Assembly (NCBI RefSeq): GCF_007641255.1
Contig: NZ_CP036259.1
Coordinates: 2,046,001-2,110,000 of the forward strand
Reading direction: 5' to 3'
Length of the DNA stretch: 64,000 bases
Source: Sporomusa termitida
GTDB taxonomy: Bacteria > Bacillota > Negativicutes > Sporomusales > Sporomusaceae
The notes under the pieces were generated by a model that saw nothing but the letters and a program-made list of their open reading frames with translations, had not been told where the DNA came from and did not search any database. Of this stretch, positions 42,648 to 52,752 are shown piece by piece (the stretch's first letter is position 1; the number at the start of each line of letters is the position of its first letter). A program made the translations under genes and the position numbers.

Positions 42648-43724
42648 GTGGAATATATAATTGCCAGTTTAGTGGCTATACTTATTGCAACCCTGCTTGT
42701 GTATAAACTGGCCAAAGGCTTATTTGGGTTGGAGCTGCGGTTAAAATCGCTATTGTTATGCGCCGTCTGTGCTATGTTTATTAGCCTGGTTTTACCTAAG
42801 TTTGTTGTTGGCTTTGCCGGATTGCCAGGAACGCTGGCTTTTTTAGCTGTTTTTGCCGCTGCTTTTGCTTATTTTGTGGCCCATTGTGAAGAAGCCCCTG
42901 CCGCTGATAAACGTGATGAAAGTGCCTGTTGTCTGACTGACAGTCAGGCTCAGCCGGCGGCAATAGAACAAAATGAAACTGTCAATCAAAACAAGCAGCA
43001 GGAGAAAAATTGCCGTACTTTCGATATTAGTGAACCTGTCGCAGCAGAAGCGCCGGCAGTGGCGGACCCGGCAGTAGCAGAGCCGGTAATAATCGAAGAC
43101 GAAGATGAAGATATAGAAGATATAGAAGATATAGAGGAAACTATGACAGATTCCTTATCGGAAGTAATTGAAGTAATTAGTGAGAGTCAGAGACAAGAAG
43201 AATATATACAAATTGTTCCTCTTGTTCCTCAATTATTCATGGAACAGGCAGGTGGTACAGTGCATGAGGACGGGAATTCAGTGAGGTTTTATAATAATAA
43301 AGAAGAGGTCGAAGTAGATGAGCCTGCCGCGGTGCAACTGGATGATTTATTGGATTATGCTTTTTTAAATAAAGAGCAGCATAATTATGAGGCTGCGTTG
43401 ACGGCCTTCAAACAGGCGTTGTCCTTGCAGCCAGCTAGTGAGGCTGCTCCTTTTCTGGTCGTTGAAGTGGGTAACCTGCTGAAAAATAAAGGACATTATG
43501 ACGAAGCTATTAAAGTTTTTTCCGAGGGTCGCCAGCTTTGTCAAACCAGAGGCGACAAAATGCTGGAACAGGAATTTATCAGCACTATCGCCTATCTCCG
43601 TATTGTTAAAAATATTTTAGTGCAGCATCGTTTAGGCGCTATTAAGTTTTTAGAAATTCCGCAACACATAGTTAAAGAGATTGATGAGGAATTTAGGGAG
43701 TGGCGGAATGTGGCCAATATCTAA
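42648..43724 (+). CDS. membrane-anchored TPR protein
   Basis: About 358 residues; start uncertain, GTG 42648 has GGTGG 5 nt upstream, TTG 42636 is an alternative. Residues 1-85 hold three membrane segments. A Pro/Ala/Glu linker contains a very acidic run near residues 150-170 (DEDEDIEDIEDIEE). Residues about 225-300 contain two TPR units (EAALTAFKQALSLQPAS, DEAIKVFSEGRQL). TPRs mediate protein binding; no partner is evident. The coding region starts right after a run of 11 T. Confidence 0.75.
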   Translation: MEYIIASLVAILIATLLVYKLAKGLFGLELRLKSLLLCAVCAMFISLVLPKFVVGFAGLPGTLAFLAVFAAAFAYFVAHCEEAPAADKRDESACCLTDSQAQPAAIEQNETVNQNKQQEKNCRTFDISEPVAAEAPAVADPAVAEPVIIEDEDEDIEDIEDIEETMTDSLSEVIEVISESQRQEEYIQIVPLVPQLFMEQAGGTVHEDGNSVRFYNNKEEVEVDEPAAVQLDDLLDYAFLNKEQHNYEAALTAFKQALSLQPASEAAPFLVVEVGNLLKNKGHYDEAIKVFSEGRQLCQTRGDKMLEQEFISTIAYLRIVKNILVQHRLGAIKFLEIPQHIVKEIDEEFREWRNVANI

Positions 43725-43749
43725 CTAGTTGATGATATGGAGGTATAAG

Positions 43750-44571
43750 ATGAAAAGAAGTACAGAAATTGTTGGACAACCAGTTATTAGTATTACCGAA
43801 GGTAAAGAATTTGGTCATGTTAAAGAACTTCTTGTTAATTATGTTAATGGCTCAATCGCGGCCTTGGTAATTGATGATGGCAAATGGTATTTAGGCGCTA
43901 AATTATTGCCTTTTGAGGCGATAGCCGGCCTGGGTGAGTATGCCGTTACGATTGATAATAGTGCAGATATTCTAACTGTAAAAGATAAACCCGAGCTGGA
44001 AAAATTGTTGGAAGCTGGCATTAAGATTATTGGGACTAAAGTTCTAACCAAAGGCGGCCGTATGCAAGGGAGAATTAATGAAATTGTCATTGATGACACT
44101 GGCAAAATTAATACCTGTGAATTAGAGACCGTTGACGGTGCGGTTGTTTCATTTCCGGCTCAAAGAGTTGTTACATTTGGCAAAGAGGTAGTGATCATTG
44201 CCGGAACTGATGAAGTAGCGATTGCTAAGCCGCCTGCCGCTCCTCCCGTTACTAAAGTGCCTGCCGTTCCGCCTGAACCAGTGCCAGCGGTTAGGCCGGA
44301 GGTTATCCCCGTTCCGGGACAGCAAGCTGAAGTTTTGGCAGCTGCCGGTGTGGTGGAGGAGACCAAGGGGAAAGAACAAGCTGCCGACGATTCAGCTAAA
44401 AAATTTGACGATAAACATCGTAAATTTTTGTTAGGTAAGAAAGCTGCCCGCCGTATTGAGACCGATAACGGCATGATCATTGTTGATCAGGGTGGAGAAA
44501 TTACGGAAGAAGTGTTACAAAAAGCTAAGCTTGCCAATAAATTTGTTGAGCTCTCAATGAATATTCAATAA
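43750..44571 (+). CDS. PRC-barrel domain protein
   Basis: 273 residues from ATG 43750 (GGAGG 6 nt upstream). Two PRC-barrel domains in tandem (VIGQPVISITEGKEFGHVKELLVNY-like start, then GTKVLTKGGRMQGRINEIVID), a Pro/Ala/Val linker near 170-215, and a C-terminal helical region (KFLLGKKAARRIETDNGMIIVDQGGEITEEV). PRC barrels are small beta modules that bind RNA, proteins or photosynthetic reaction centres; in sporulating Firmicutes they occur in coat-related YlmC-type proteins. 26 bp after the TPR gene. Confidence 0.82.
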   Translation: MKRSTEIVGQPVISITEGKEFGHVKELLVNYVNGSIAALVIDDGKWYLGAKLLPFEAIAGLGEYAVTIDNSADILTVKDKPELEKLLEAGIKIIGTKVLTKGGRMQGRINEIVIDDTGKINTCELETVDGAVVSFPAQRVVTFGKEVVIIAGTDEVAIAKPPAAPPVTKVPAVPPEPVPAVRPEVIPVPGQQAEVLAAAGVVEETKGKEQAADDSAKKFDDKHRKFLLGKKAARRIETDNGMIIVDQGGEITEEVLQKAKLANKFVELSMNIQ

Positions 44572-44587
44572 GCTAAGAAAGGTAAAT

Positions 44588-44608
44588 CCCGCTATTTTAG
44601 CGGGTTTT
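44588..44608 (+). terminator. terminator after the PRC gene
   Basis: CCCGCTA, loop TTT, TAGCGGG, then TTTT. Compact strong terminator. Confidence 0.85.
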
Positions 44609-44662
44609 AACCTTAATTAAGGTTTGCTTTGTGTATACTAACACTTATTAAGAAAGGACTAA

Positions 44663-46051
44663 GTGTGCTCTGTGCAAACTGTAACAACACGAAATGCAAA
44701 TATTATATTATTCTTAATAATTATCCTGCTGTTTAGTTTTGTTAGTATGATTGCAGCTAACTCCGCATTTATGGTTACAAACAAGATTTATCAGGGTGTT
44801 AGTGTTGGTGATATTGATGTTGGTGGTTTATCGATTGTTGAAGCTGAGCAAGAGATTGCTGCTGTCTTTAAAGAACGAACCTCAGAAGCAACCATCGCAC
44901 TAATGTATAATAACAAGCAATGGCGTATTACTGCCCAGGATATTGAACTGAGCATCAATGCCGGTGAACTGGCCCGGCAAGCCTATGCTGTCGGCAGAAC
45001 CGGCAATATTATTGAGCGGCTGAAAGAACGGTATCTGGCAGTCAATCAAGGCTATAGCCTGCTATTAACAGTACACTATAATTATGATAAGCTCGGCAGT
45101 GAATTGCGGAATATTGCTAAACAGATAGAGCGTCAGCCGGAGAATGCCAAACTTAAACCGAGTAGAACCTTAGCCCATATCGGCATCTTCCCGGAGGTAG
45201 TTGGCCGTAAGGTGGATTTAGACAAGACTATCGCTGCGGTAACGGCCAAACTTAACACTCACCTAACCTTTAGGGTTAATGTAGTGGTAGAAGAGCTTAT
45301 GCCGGCTGTTGTAAGTAATGATTTAGTGCATATTGACGGACTGATTGCTTCGTACACTACGCATTTTGATCCCTGGGACCAAAATCGAACCCAAAATGTA
45401 TTGTTAGCAGCAAAGAGTGTTAATGATATTCTGGTTAGGGCCGGTGAAGTATTTTCTTTTAATGATATTGTTGGCTTGCGGCTGGATAAATTCGGCTACA
45501 AAGAAGCCCCGGTATATCTCAATGGTGTTTTAGTTCCTGATTGGGGTGGCGGGGTTTGCCAGGTAAGTAGCACCCTTTACAATGCAGTCCTGTTAGCCGA
45601 CTTAGCGATTGAAGAGCGAACCGCTCACTTCCGCCCGCCCGGTTATGTACCGCTTGGACAAGATGCGACTGTGGCTGACAACCAACTGGATTTTAGGTTT
45701 AAGAATACGTCACTGCATAATATTTATATTACTGGCGAAGTTTTCGGTAATCAGCTTGTTATTAATATCTTTGGCAAGCAATTGGAGAATCCTCCCCATA
45801 TATCTGTAATTGCCACTGATAAAAGGATATTGGAACCTAATACTCTTATCAAGCAAGACCCTAATCTGGAGCTGGGTAAAGAAGTTACTGATGTAGAAGG
45901 CCAAAAAGGGTTTCTGGTATCGACCCACCGGATAAAAAAAGTCGATGGTAAAATTGTTGCCCGAGAATTTCTGGCTGCAGATGAATTTGAACCTGTTGAT
46001 AAAATAGTTCGCGTCGGCACAAAAATTCCACCCAATGAGCAAAAAAAGTAG
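44663..46051 (+). CDS. VanW-family cell-wall protein
   Basis: 462 residues from GTG 44663 (AAAGGA upstream). N-terminal membrane anchor (about 12-38), then a putative peptidoglycan-binding domain (GVSVGDIDVGGLSIVEAEQEI), and the VanW domain at 230-380: GEVFSFNDIVGLR, GGGVCQVSSTLYNAVLLADL, EERTAHFRPPGYVPLGQDATV. VanW-type proteins occur in glycopeptide-resistance clusters but are widespread and of unknown activity; the invariant Cys in GGVCQVSS could be catalytic. No van genes nearby. Confidence 0.9.
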   Translation: MCSVQTVTTRNANIILFLIIILLFSFVSMIAANSAFMVTNKIYQGVSVGDIDVGGLSIVEAEQEIAAVFKERTSEATIALMYNNKQWRITAQDIELSINAGELARQAYAVGRTGNIIERLKERYLAVNQGYSLLLTVHYNYDKLGSELRNIAKQIERQPENAKLKPSRTLAHIGIFPEVVGRKVDLDKTIAAVTAKLNTHLTFRVNVVVEELMPAVVSNDLVHIDGLIASYTTHFDPWDQNRTQNVLLAAKSVNDILVRAGEVFSFNDIVGLRLDKFGYKEAPVYLNGVLVPDWGGGVCQVSSTLYNAVLLADLAIEERTAHFRPPGYVPLGQDATVADNQLDFRFKNTSLHNIYITGEVFGNQLVINIFGKQLENPPHISVIATDKRILEPNTLIKQDPNLELGKEVTDVEGQKGFLVSTHRIKKVDGKIVAREFLAADEFEPVDKIVRVGTKIPPNEQKK

Positions 46052-46731
46052 CACTAATATATAATTATATATAACCTAAAAGAGAAGCTCTCATTTTTTG
46101 AAGCTTCTTTTTATTATTAAAATCTTAAAAAAACAGACAATCTTGAATAAATATATAGATATTATATATAAATCAGGCTATAACAATAATTATAATTTAT
46201 GTCCGATAATATCTATTATGTTAAGTTAACGAGAGGGGGGTACAAAGTACGTGTGTCTTTGAAGGACTGCCAATTACTGCCGACAATTACTATAAATAAT
46301 AATTGTTATAACCGTAAAATCATTGTCTGCTAATGCGCTGCTGAAGACTTTACGGGCTATAGCTATAGTAGCAACGAACTGCCTTACCTGAAAGGGTTGC
46401 CTGGTGTTTATCTGATTGCATATATTAGGCCGTGGATAAAACGATTTTTGATTGGCTGGTCTGCTATCAATATTTTAGTTATTTTAGTTATTTTAGTTGT
46501 TGCTATGTGTTGTGTTATGTAGACTTAAGGCTTTGTTCAGGCATTATAATGCGCGACAGCCCTTTTTTAGATTTATTGGGATTATATTTAAATTACAATC
46601 ACCGTCAGGCCGTGAAAAGACGTTCTCTATGAAAAAAATTTGTTTTAATCAGTTTAAAGAAGTTACCTATATGCCTGTTTTTTCATATTATATTATGTAA
46701 CTTCTCCTAATTACTACATTACTACAAGGAG
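46052..46731. other. 680-bp AT-rich gap upstream of the collagen-like gene
   Basis: No convincing gene. A possible terminator hairpin (AGAGAAGCTCTCATTTTTTGAAGCTTCTTTTT) lies near 46080-46111. A GAGAGGGGGG Shine-Dalgarno-like site (46231-46240) precedes a 26-codon frame (GTG 46253 to TAA 46333) too short to trust. The 9-bp unit TATTTTAGT is repeated three times at 46471-46497. The sigma-K-type promoter is at 46665-46692. Confidence 0.5.
46665..46692 (+). promoter_or_regulatory. sigma-K-type promoter of the collagen-like gene
   Basis: AC (46665-46666), 17 bp, CATATTATA (46684-46692), which fits the mother-cell sigma-K consensus AC-N16/17-CATANNNTA exactly. Located about 40 bp before the gene; agrees with late mother-cell expression of a spore-surface protein. 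Confidence 0.6.
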
Positions 46732-47889
<1,158 letters not shown>

Positions 47890-47929
47890 AACGGAAATAA
47901 AATGATTGTAAACATCTAAATAAAACGTG

Positions 47930-47971
47930 CGGAACGGTGGTTGTGTCTGCCAAGACACAACCACCGTTCCG
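47930..47971 (+). terminator. large hairpin after the collagen-like gene
   Basis: CGGAACGGTGGTTGTGTCT (47930-47948), loop GCCA, perfect 19-bp complement (47953-47971), followed by TGTCTTCCTTCC. A terminator, though the U-run is interrupted. Confidence 0.75.
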
Positions 47972-48165
47972 TGTCTTCCTTCCTTGCTATCTCCGTTTGG
48001 ATTATTTTAATCGCTATATTGCGGTTTGGTTGCGATAAGATCGCAAAAGAAAGGTAAAAATTTACAGAATAACTTAGACTGGAACTTGTATAAGTGATTA
48101 TTATAAATATCATACTAACCCTGTCACCGTGGCCTAAACAATATGAAATACGGGGTGTTAGTGAT

Positions 48166-48366
48166 ATGAATGTATTTGACCTGCTTGCAAAAGAAAAAGA
48201 TGGGAAAAATAACGCGGAAAAAGCTCCTATAGACAATATAGGCAATACAGAAAACTATAATTATGAAATTTCAACAGATCTTTCGGCCTCTACCGCTACG
48301 GATAAACAACAAAATACTTTAAAAACTACATATGATCTCCATGAAGATATGATTTTTCCAAGTTAA
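48166..48366 (+). CDS. 66-residue hydrophilic protein
   Basis: Starts at ATG 48166 with GGGGTG 8 nt upstream; an earlier in-frame GTG at 48094 lacks a site. The product is polar, with many Asn, Thr and Lys and an acidic end HEDMIFPS. No domain. Located directly before two coat-protein genes, so possibly spore related. Confidence 0.55.
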   Translation: MNVFDLLAKEKDGKNNAEKAPIDNIGNTENYNYEISTDLSASTATDKQQNTLKTTYDLHEDMIFPS

Positions 48367-48395
48367 TATATATACTATTACGGAGGTGACAGAAT

Positions 48396-48635
48396 TTGGC
48401 TTATTATGGCAGCAATTACTCTCAAAAACTTACCGGGAAAGAAAAAGGTTACTTAGAAGAAGCCTTAGAAATGGAGAATCTGGCCTTGGCTAAGTACAGT
48501 GTGTATGCGGACTACTGCCAGGACCCCGAGCTTAAAAGCCTGTTATTTGATATGTCCCAGAATAAACGCCGTCATGCTGACCGGTTAAAGCAGCTAACCG
48601 GTAAAGCCGGTACTTCTTATCAGCAATATCAATAA
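48396..48635 (+). CDS. CotF-like coat protein, short
   Basis: 79 residues from TTG 48396 (GGAGGTGA upstream). Helical ferritin-like segment YLEEALEMENLALAKYSVYADYCQDPELKSLLFDMSQNKRRHADRL with the E-x-x-x... and H-x-x-R-type pattern seen in spore coat CotF and related small proteins. 15 bp before the next gene, which has the same fold. Confidence 0.7.
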   Translation: MAYYGSNYSQKLTGKEKGYLEEALEMENLALAKYSVYADYCQDPELKSLLFDMSQNKRRHADRLKQLTGKAGTSYQQYQ

Positions 48636-48649
48636 TATGAGGTGATTCT

Positions 48650-49006
48650 ATGAGTCATAGCAGACGTTATAGTAGTAACACACATTCTAATCGTAACCGG
48701 CTTTCAGACCGGGATATGCTGGTCGATTTAATAAATACCGAAAAGCACCTTTCCCATTTATATGAACACGCTATTATGGAGTCCTCTAATATTACGGTCC
48801 GCAACGCAGTGGCAGAGTTCCAGCATGATGAACACGAAAATGCATATACCTTATTTCAGGTTATGCAGGAACGCGGCTGGTACAATCCGGACGGACAGGA
48901 ACAAAACTCTGGTACGAAGAAAGCTTATCACGTAAAACACAATAAAAGATATCAGCCGAACTTTAAAAATGGCAGAATATATAATGGCCAATATATAGAC
49001 AACTGA
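48650..49006 (+). CDS. spore coat protein, CotF family
   Basis: 118 residues. A Ser/Arg/His-rich leader, then the CotF core (DRDMLVDLINTEKHLSHLYEHAIMESSNITVRNAVAEFQHDEHENAYTLFQVMQERGWY) and a basic, Tyr/Asn-rich tail. CotF-type proteins form part of the spore coat. Ends 12 bp before a bidirectional terminator shared with the convergent protease gene. Confidence 0.85.
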   Translation: MSHSRRYSSNTHSNRNRLSDRDMLVDLINTEKHLSHLYEHAIMESSNITVRNAVAEFQHDEHENAYTLFQVMQERGWYNPDGQEQNSGTKKAYHVKHNKRYQPNFKNGRIYNGQYIDN

Positions 49007-49017
49007 TTTAATTCTCT

Positions 49018-49057
49018 AAAGCTAAAGGAACCCAGGGTACTGGGTTCCTTTAGCTTT
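49018..49057. terminator. bidirectional terminator between CotF-like and protease genes
   Basis: 18-bp perfect stem (AAAGCTAAAGGAACCCAG and complement), loop GGTA. It overlaps the stop codon of the minus-strand gene by two bases. Confidence 0.85.
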
Positions 49058-50069
49058 ATAAAGTAACATTAAGTTGATCGAGTACGCTGGTGATCTTGTT
49101 AAACATGGTAGCCTGTTCTGAGCCGGCAAATAACAGCCCTATGGCATAATTGTCTTCTGTCAGGATTAAAGAGCCGCTGTCTCCGGGCATACTCATCGGA
49201 CCGGCCAGAATTTGATCAGTGAATACCCCATATTCGTTGTTATTCATGCCGATTTTAAATGTTACATTAGTGGCCAGGACCTGACTAAAGGTGACGCCGG
49301 TAGTCCGGCCGCTTTTTTTTACAAATAATCCGGGTGTCGCTTCTTTGATGCCGGCCACAGTGCCAAACTCCAAAATTTCAGGTTTGATTGCTGCCGGTTC
49401 AAGCGGAGCTGCTACGGCGCAATCTACTATATTCATTTTTTCGCTTTCCTTCATTACCTGGACCTGATATTGGGGCCTCAGCAGATGAATACAGTTATTT
49501 AGCAGTTTCTCAAACACCTTGGCTATTATACATTTGGGCGATACTGTTTCCCGGTGCAGCGGAACAAACCTGCGCAGATGAGCAATGGTACAGTCTTCCG
49601 GTTTGCCGCCGTCATAAATGCCTGGCTGGATGATGGCATCGCCGACTGCGGCGCGGCCGTCATTACCGTCAGTGATATTGGCTAAGACATGATTATTTGA
49701 TAATATAAGCAATTCACCGGTGTTTTTGTCTTTGACGACTGCACCAAATGTTCCGGCCGATATCTTATAGTGCCCAAGGCTCATGCCTGGCTGCGCCGGG
49801 CGGTGATACTCTATCCGTTCTCCTAGCAGGCGAATGTCACCAACTTCGATTACATCGGTTGGTACATTGGCCATCCTCTCTGGCAAAACTGAACCGTTAC
49901 GCAACTCAGAATGAGGGTACTTCTTTTTTACTAATATAATTAAGGCTTCCTGGCCTGTGTTGTGGCCACGAGTATATTTCTGACCGTGCCCAACGCCAAC
50001 GACATTATTAGTCTGAGTGTCCAGCTTTAAGAGCTGACGAAATATTGCGGGAATCTCTTTTTTATTCAT
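49056..50069 (-). CDS. leaderless trypsin-like serine protease
   Basis: 337 residues, no signal peptide. The catalytic triad is recognisable: H127 (LSNNHVLAN), D216 (NIVDCAVAAP) and S298 (PGDSGSLI). Between His and Asp is an insertion with Cys (PEDCTIAHLRRFV, PKCIIAKVF). The N-terminus (NNVVGVGHGQKYTRGHNTGQEALIILVKKK) resembles the self-contained cytoplasmic serine proteases seen in Clostridia. GGGAGGG precedes the ATG. Placed beside coat genes, it may act in spores or on an intracellular substrate; that is a guess. Confidence 0.78.
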   Translation of the reverse strand: MNKKEIPAIFRQLLKLDTQTNNVVGVGHGQKYTRGHNTGQEALIILVKKKYPHSELRNGSVLPERMANVPTDVIEVGDIRLLGERIEYHRPAQPGMSLGHYKISAGTFGAVVKDKNTGELLILSNNHVLANITDGNDGRAAVGDAIIQPGIYDGGKPEDCTIAHLRRFVPLHRETVSPKCIIAKVFEKLLNNCIHLLRPQYQVQVMKESEKMNIVDCAVAAPLEPAAIKPEILEFGTVAGIKEATPGLFVKKSGRTTGVTFSQVLATNVTFKIGMNNNEYGVFTDQILAGPMSMPGDSGSLILTEDNYAIGLLFAGSEQATMFNKITSVLDQLNVTL

Positions 50070-50160
50070 TTGTGTGCCCTCCCTTGCCCTGCATATCGTA
50101 CATCAGAGTAATAGATAATGTATGATATGCAGGGAAAAATGAGCAGGCAACTAATATCTC

Positions 50161-51081
50161 TTACAAGAGCAAATCCCGAATTTCATTCATTTTGTTAATT
50201 GTGGCGTGATAGCCGCGTTTAATAAATTCATTGGCCTGGCTTAGATTCTTTTGATTCAGGTCATACGCCTGCGGTCTGATAATTATATCCGCATACTGCT
50301 CTGATTTTATTAAAGTAACTTCCCGGCCCATAATTTCAATGCAGTGCATGAGGATTTCACCTACTGAGTTAGTCTCATAATTTGGCTGACCGGAATAACC
50401 TAAATCGATGGCAATAATCTTATTAGCACCCATATGATTGAGAATGTCGGTCGGTAGATTATTTTTCACGGCACCGTCAACGAGTGTCATGCCACGGTAT
50501 TTTTTCGGGAAAAATACTCCGGGTATCGAAATGCTGGCTCGTACGGCTTCGTATAATAGAGCATTATGATAATACCGGGCATTGGGAATGGCCCGGTTAG
50601 GCGGCAAGGGGGATGTAAAAAAGACGGTGTCTGCTGAAATTATGTCAACTGCTGTAATAGCTAAAGGAATCTTGGTTTCACGAATTGTCCGCTGATGCCA
50701 TAATTTTGCCAATAAGTTTTCAATCTTTTCTCCTTTTATCAGACCGGTGGGTAAAACCGACCAAAAGCGGAATTTTCCACTCATGAGCCATTTAAAGCCA
50801 TGTTTGAATAAATCGGCTGATGTTACTTTTAAGTCAATCAGATTAGGGATATCAATATCATGGATAACTGCTTGCATTTGTTGTGGCGAGTACCCGCAGG
50901 CATACATGGTAGCCACTATTGCACCGGCACTGGTGCCTGCTATATAATCAATCGGTATGTTATGGTCATTCAGGGCTTTAAGGACTCCGATATGAGAGAT
51001 TCCTCTTAACCCGCCGCCGCTTAACGCTAAACCGATTTTTGGCCGCAGGCCGCGCTGAAGATTATTGATGGTGACAATCAT
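50161..51081 (-). CDS. patatin-like phospholipase family protein
   Basis: 306 residues from ATG 51081 (GAGGTGA 7 nt upstream; a GTG at 51099 overlaps it). Oxyanion hole GGGLRG at 22-27, nucleophile S51 in GTSAG, and the catalytic aspartate in LVDGAVKNNLP near 195. No signal peptide, so intracellular acyl hydrolase (RssA/YlbK type). Real substrate unknown. Confidence 0.9.
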   Translation of the reverse strand: MIVTINNLQRGLRPKIGLALSGGGLRGISHIGVLKALNDHNIPIDYIAGTSAGAIVATMYACGYSPQQMQAVIHDIDIPNLIDLKVTSADLFKHGFKWLMSGKFRFWSVLPTGLIKGEKIENLLAKLWHQRTIRETKIPLAITAVDIISADTVFFTSPLPPNRAIPNARYYHNALLYEAVRASISIPGVFFPKKYRGMTLVDGAVKNNLPTDILNHMGANKIIAIDLGYSGQPNYETNSVGEILMHCIEIMGREVTLIKSEQYADIIIRPQAYDLNQKNLSQANEFIKRGYHATINKMNEIRDLLL

Positions 51082-51403
51082 TGCTATTTCACCTCGCACA
51101 TTCCATCCTCTATTATGTTATGAAAGAGCAGCAGCAGGTGATAATTAAAGTTAGAAAAACTTGGCTTGTGCCCTTTAGGGTAAAGATTTTTCTTATCCCC
51201 CTTAGATCAGCCTTGAATGTTTATAAATTTTGCTGGGGAAAAAAACACGGCTTGCACGAGCCTGTGGTGAAAGCATAAGCCGCTATTGCCCTTAGCCAGG
51301 GATACTTTCTAGCCTGAAAAATAGCATTTTTCATCTTTGCTGCTGCCGCTGTAACGGCATGACTGTCTATCAGGACAAAAAAAAAGAGACTGTCGTCTCT
51401 TTT
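51082..51403. other. gap between patatin and methyltransferase genes
   Basis: No gene. It contains the terminator of the methyltransferase gene at its left end (51380-51405) and a stretch near 51150-51280 with loosely repeated GGCTTG-type words (GGCTTGTGCCC, GGCTTGCACGAGCC), perhaps remnants of a dispersed repeat. Confidence 0.4.
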
Positions 51404-51405
51404 TT
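51380..51405 (-). terminator. terminator of the methyltransferase gene
   Basis: AAAAAAGAGAC (51380-51390), loop TGTC, GTCTCTTTTTT (51395-51405). T-rich on the minus strand; it overlaps the stop codon. Confidence 0.85.
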
Positions 51406-52129
51406 AGGTTTTTTTAGCAAGGATGATCATACGCGGAGTTTCCGAGCTATAAGGGCGCCCGTCAAAGCCGCCATATGTTTCAGTGATGGATAGCCCGCTA
51501 TGGCTAAAGATATTAGCCATTTCAGGGAGCGAATAGGCCCGTAAAATGAAATCGTACTGAATCTTGGTGCCTGTAATCTGGTTGATAAGCTGCCGTTTCA
51601 TGGTAGCTATTCCATTCTCCAGCTGCACTTTATAGGAGAGAACATACTCGCCGCTGGGATGTCGCCAGTAGCGGTTTAAATTATTGCGCACCATCCAGTC
51701 CCTGTTTAACAAGTCAATAAGGAACAGGCCCTGTGGTTTTAAGGCATTGGCAATGAGTTTGATAATATTAGCATTTTCATCATCTGTAAAATAACCAAAG
51801 GCAGCAAACATATTAATAACAGCGGCAAATTCCTGGTCATAATTAAGTTCGCGCATGTCTTGCTGCTTAAAAGTAACCTTTACCTGGGCTTCCAGGGCTT
51901 TCTGCACGGCAATATCCAGAAAATCCTGAGTGGCATCGATACCGGTCACATTAAACCCTTGTTTGGCCAGTTCAATTGCATGGCGTCCGTACCCACAATA
52001 TAAATCCAATACAGATTCACCGTTTTTTAATTTAAGAACACTGGTAATAAATTCTACTTCCTGGTTTGTACCAGCCAGGGAGTATGATTTAAAATCACCT
52101 GAATTATTATGAGTCACTTTTGACACCAC
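51404..52129 (-). CDS. class I SAM-dependent methyltransferase
   Basis: 241 residues from GTG 52129, no strong RBS. SAM-binding motif I VLDLYCGYGRHAIELA, then GIDATQDFLDIA, and the later post-I motifs AAVINMFAAFGYFTDDENA and GLFLIDLLNR. The C-terminal part is a beta region (PYSSETPRMIILAKK). Substrate cannot be told; YrhH/UbiE-like small-molecule methyltransferases share this layout. Stands alone on the minus strand. Confidence 0.82.
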   Translation of the reverse strand: MVSKVTHNNSGDFKSYSLAGTNQEVEFITSVLKLKNGESVLDLYCGYGRHAIELAKQGFNVTGIDATQDFLDIAVQKALEAQVKVTFKQQDMRELNYDQEFAAVINMFAAFGYFTDDENANIIKLIANALKPQGLFLIDLLNRDWMVRNNLNRYWRHPSGEYVLSYKVQLENGIATMKRQLINQITGTKIQYDFILRAYSLPEMANIFSHSGLSITETYGGFDGRPYSSETPRMIILAKKT

Positions 52130-52439
52130 CGTATAACATTCTTTGTTGGGGGAACTTTTCTTGCTGCATTTTGTGAACTAATATTAATTAATTATTAATG
52201 TTGTACAAACAACTATGATTCCTACTTGCTCGTTGGGCTGAATGCTGAATATGGTCGAGTATCAGCGGCATCAATAGTTCAGAATCTGAAGCGGCGCTGT
52301 CAGGGGTTTGATTATTGCTGGTTTGAAACAGATATTCGGCAATAGCCTTCCTTATTCGTGCGGCAATTATGTGGGTTTCAGTAAACGATGGTCGCAATGC
52401 TCGTATAGCGGATTGCTGGCTTCAATTCCTGCTGCTAGA

Positions 52440-52553
52440 AAAAGTAGCGATAAGCAGCAAGGTTTGTCGAGCCCTCTGTGAAGCTTCCATACAAAGTTTG
52501 TTGAGCATTATCCCAGATTTTTGAATATTTAATTATAAATGTTCGCTACTTTT
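52440..52553. repeat. 114-bp segment bounded by 11-bp inverted repeats
   Basis: Perfect 11-bp terminal inverted repeats AAAAGTAGCGA / TCGCTACTTTT enclose AT-rich non-coding sequence. No target duplication could be confirmed. Confidence 0.4.
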
Positions 52554-52693
52554 GTTCAAAATCCTGCCCCGTTATTTTGTAAATGGCAATTTCGTGGACA
52601 ATGGAGAGGCTGAATGAATTTTCTGACCGTCCCGGTTTGCTTTATCGTACCAGTCTGAGCATTCCGCAAACATAATTGGTCAGTTCAAATTGT

Positions 52694-52733
52694 AACAAGG
52701 AACTGACCGGGTTTTACCGGACAGTTCCTTGTT
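52694..52733. terminator. terminator of the 2-oxoacid oxidoreductase operon
   Basis: AACAAGGAACTG (52694-52705) and CAGTTCCTTGTT (52722-52733) with CCGG pairing inside the loop; 20 bp past the last gene of the operon. Confidence 0.78.
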
Positions 52734-52752
52734 TAGCTTTCGTCTTATATAT

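Larger units (their letters stand above)
52130..52752. other. 620-bp gap with an 11-bp inverted-repeat element
   Basis: No trusted gene; a 69-codon minus-strand frame at 52188-52397 has no RBS. AAAAGTAGCGA (52440-52450) and TCGCTACTTTT (52543-52553) bound a 114-bp segment, like a small transposable-element remnant. A terminator at 52694-52733 serves the minus-strand oxidoreductase operon. Confidence 0.5.

Noticed and set aside
44663-46051. Glycopeptide resistance by the VanW protein
   Set aside because: No vanH/A/X or vanY neighbours; VanW-family proteins are common without resistance.
46253-46333. 26-codon peptide after a GAGAGGGGGG site
   Set aside because: Spacing of 12 nt to GTG and no conservation evidence.
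46300-46420. c-di-GMP-I riboswitch upstream of the collagen-like gene
   Set aside because: Only a GAAAGGGTTGCC-like fragment resembles it; the GCAAA and GGACGCAAAGC elements are missing.
52188-52397. 69-codon minus-strand frame
   Set aside because: Starts with an unsupported TTG, a stop lies shortly upstream in frame, and no RBS is present.
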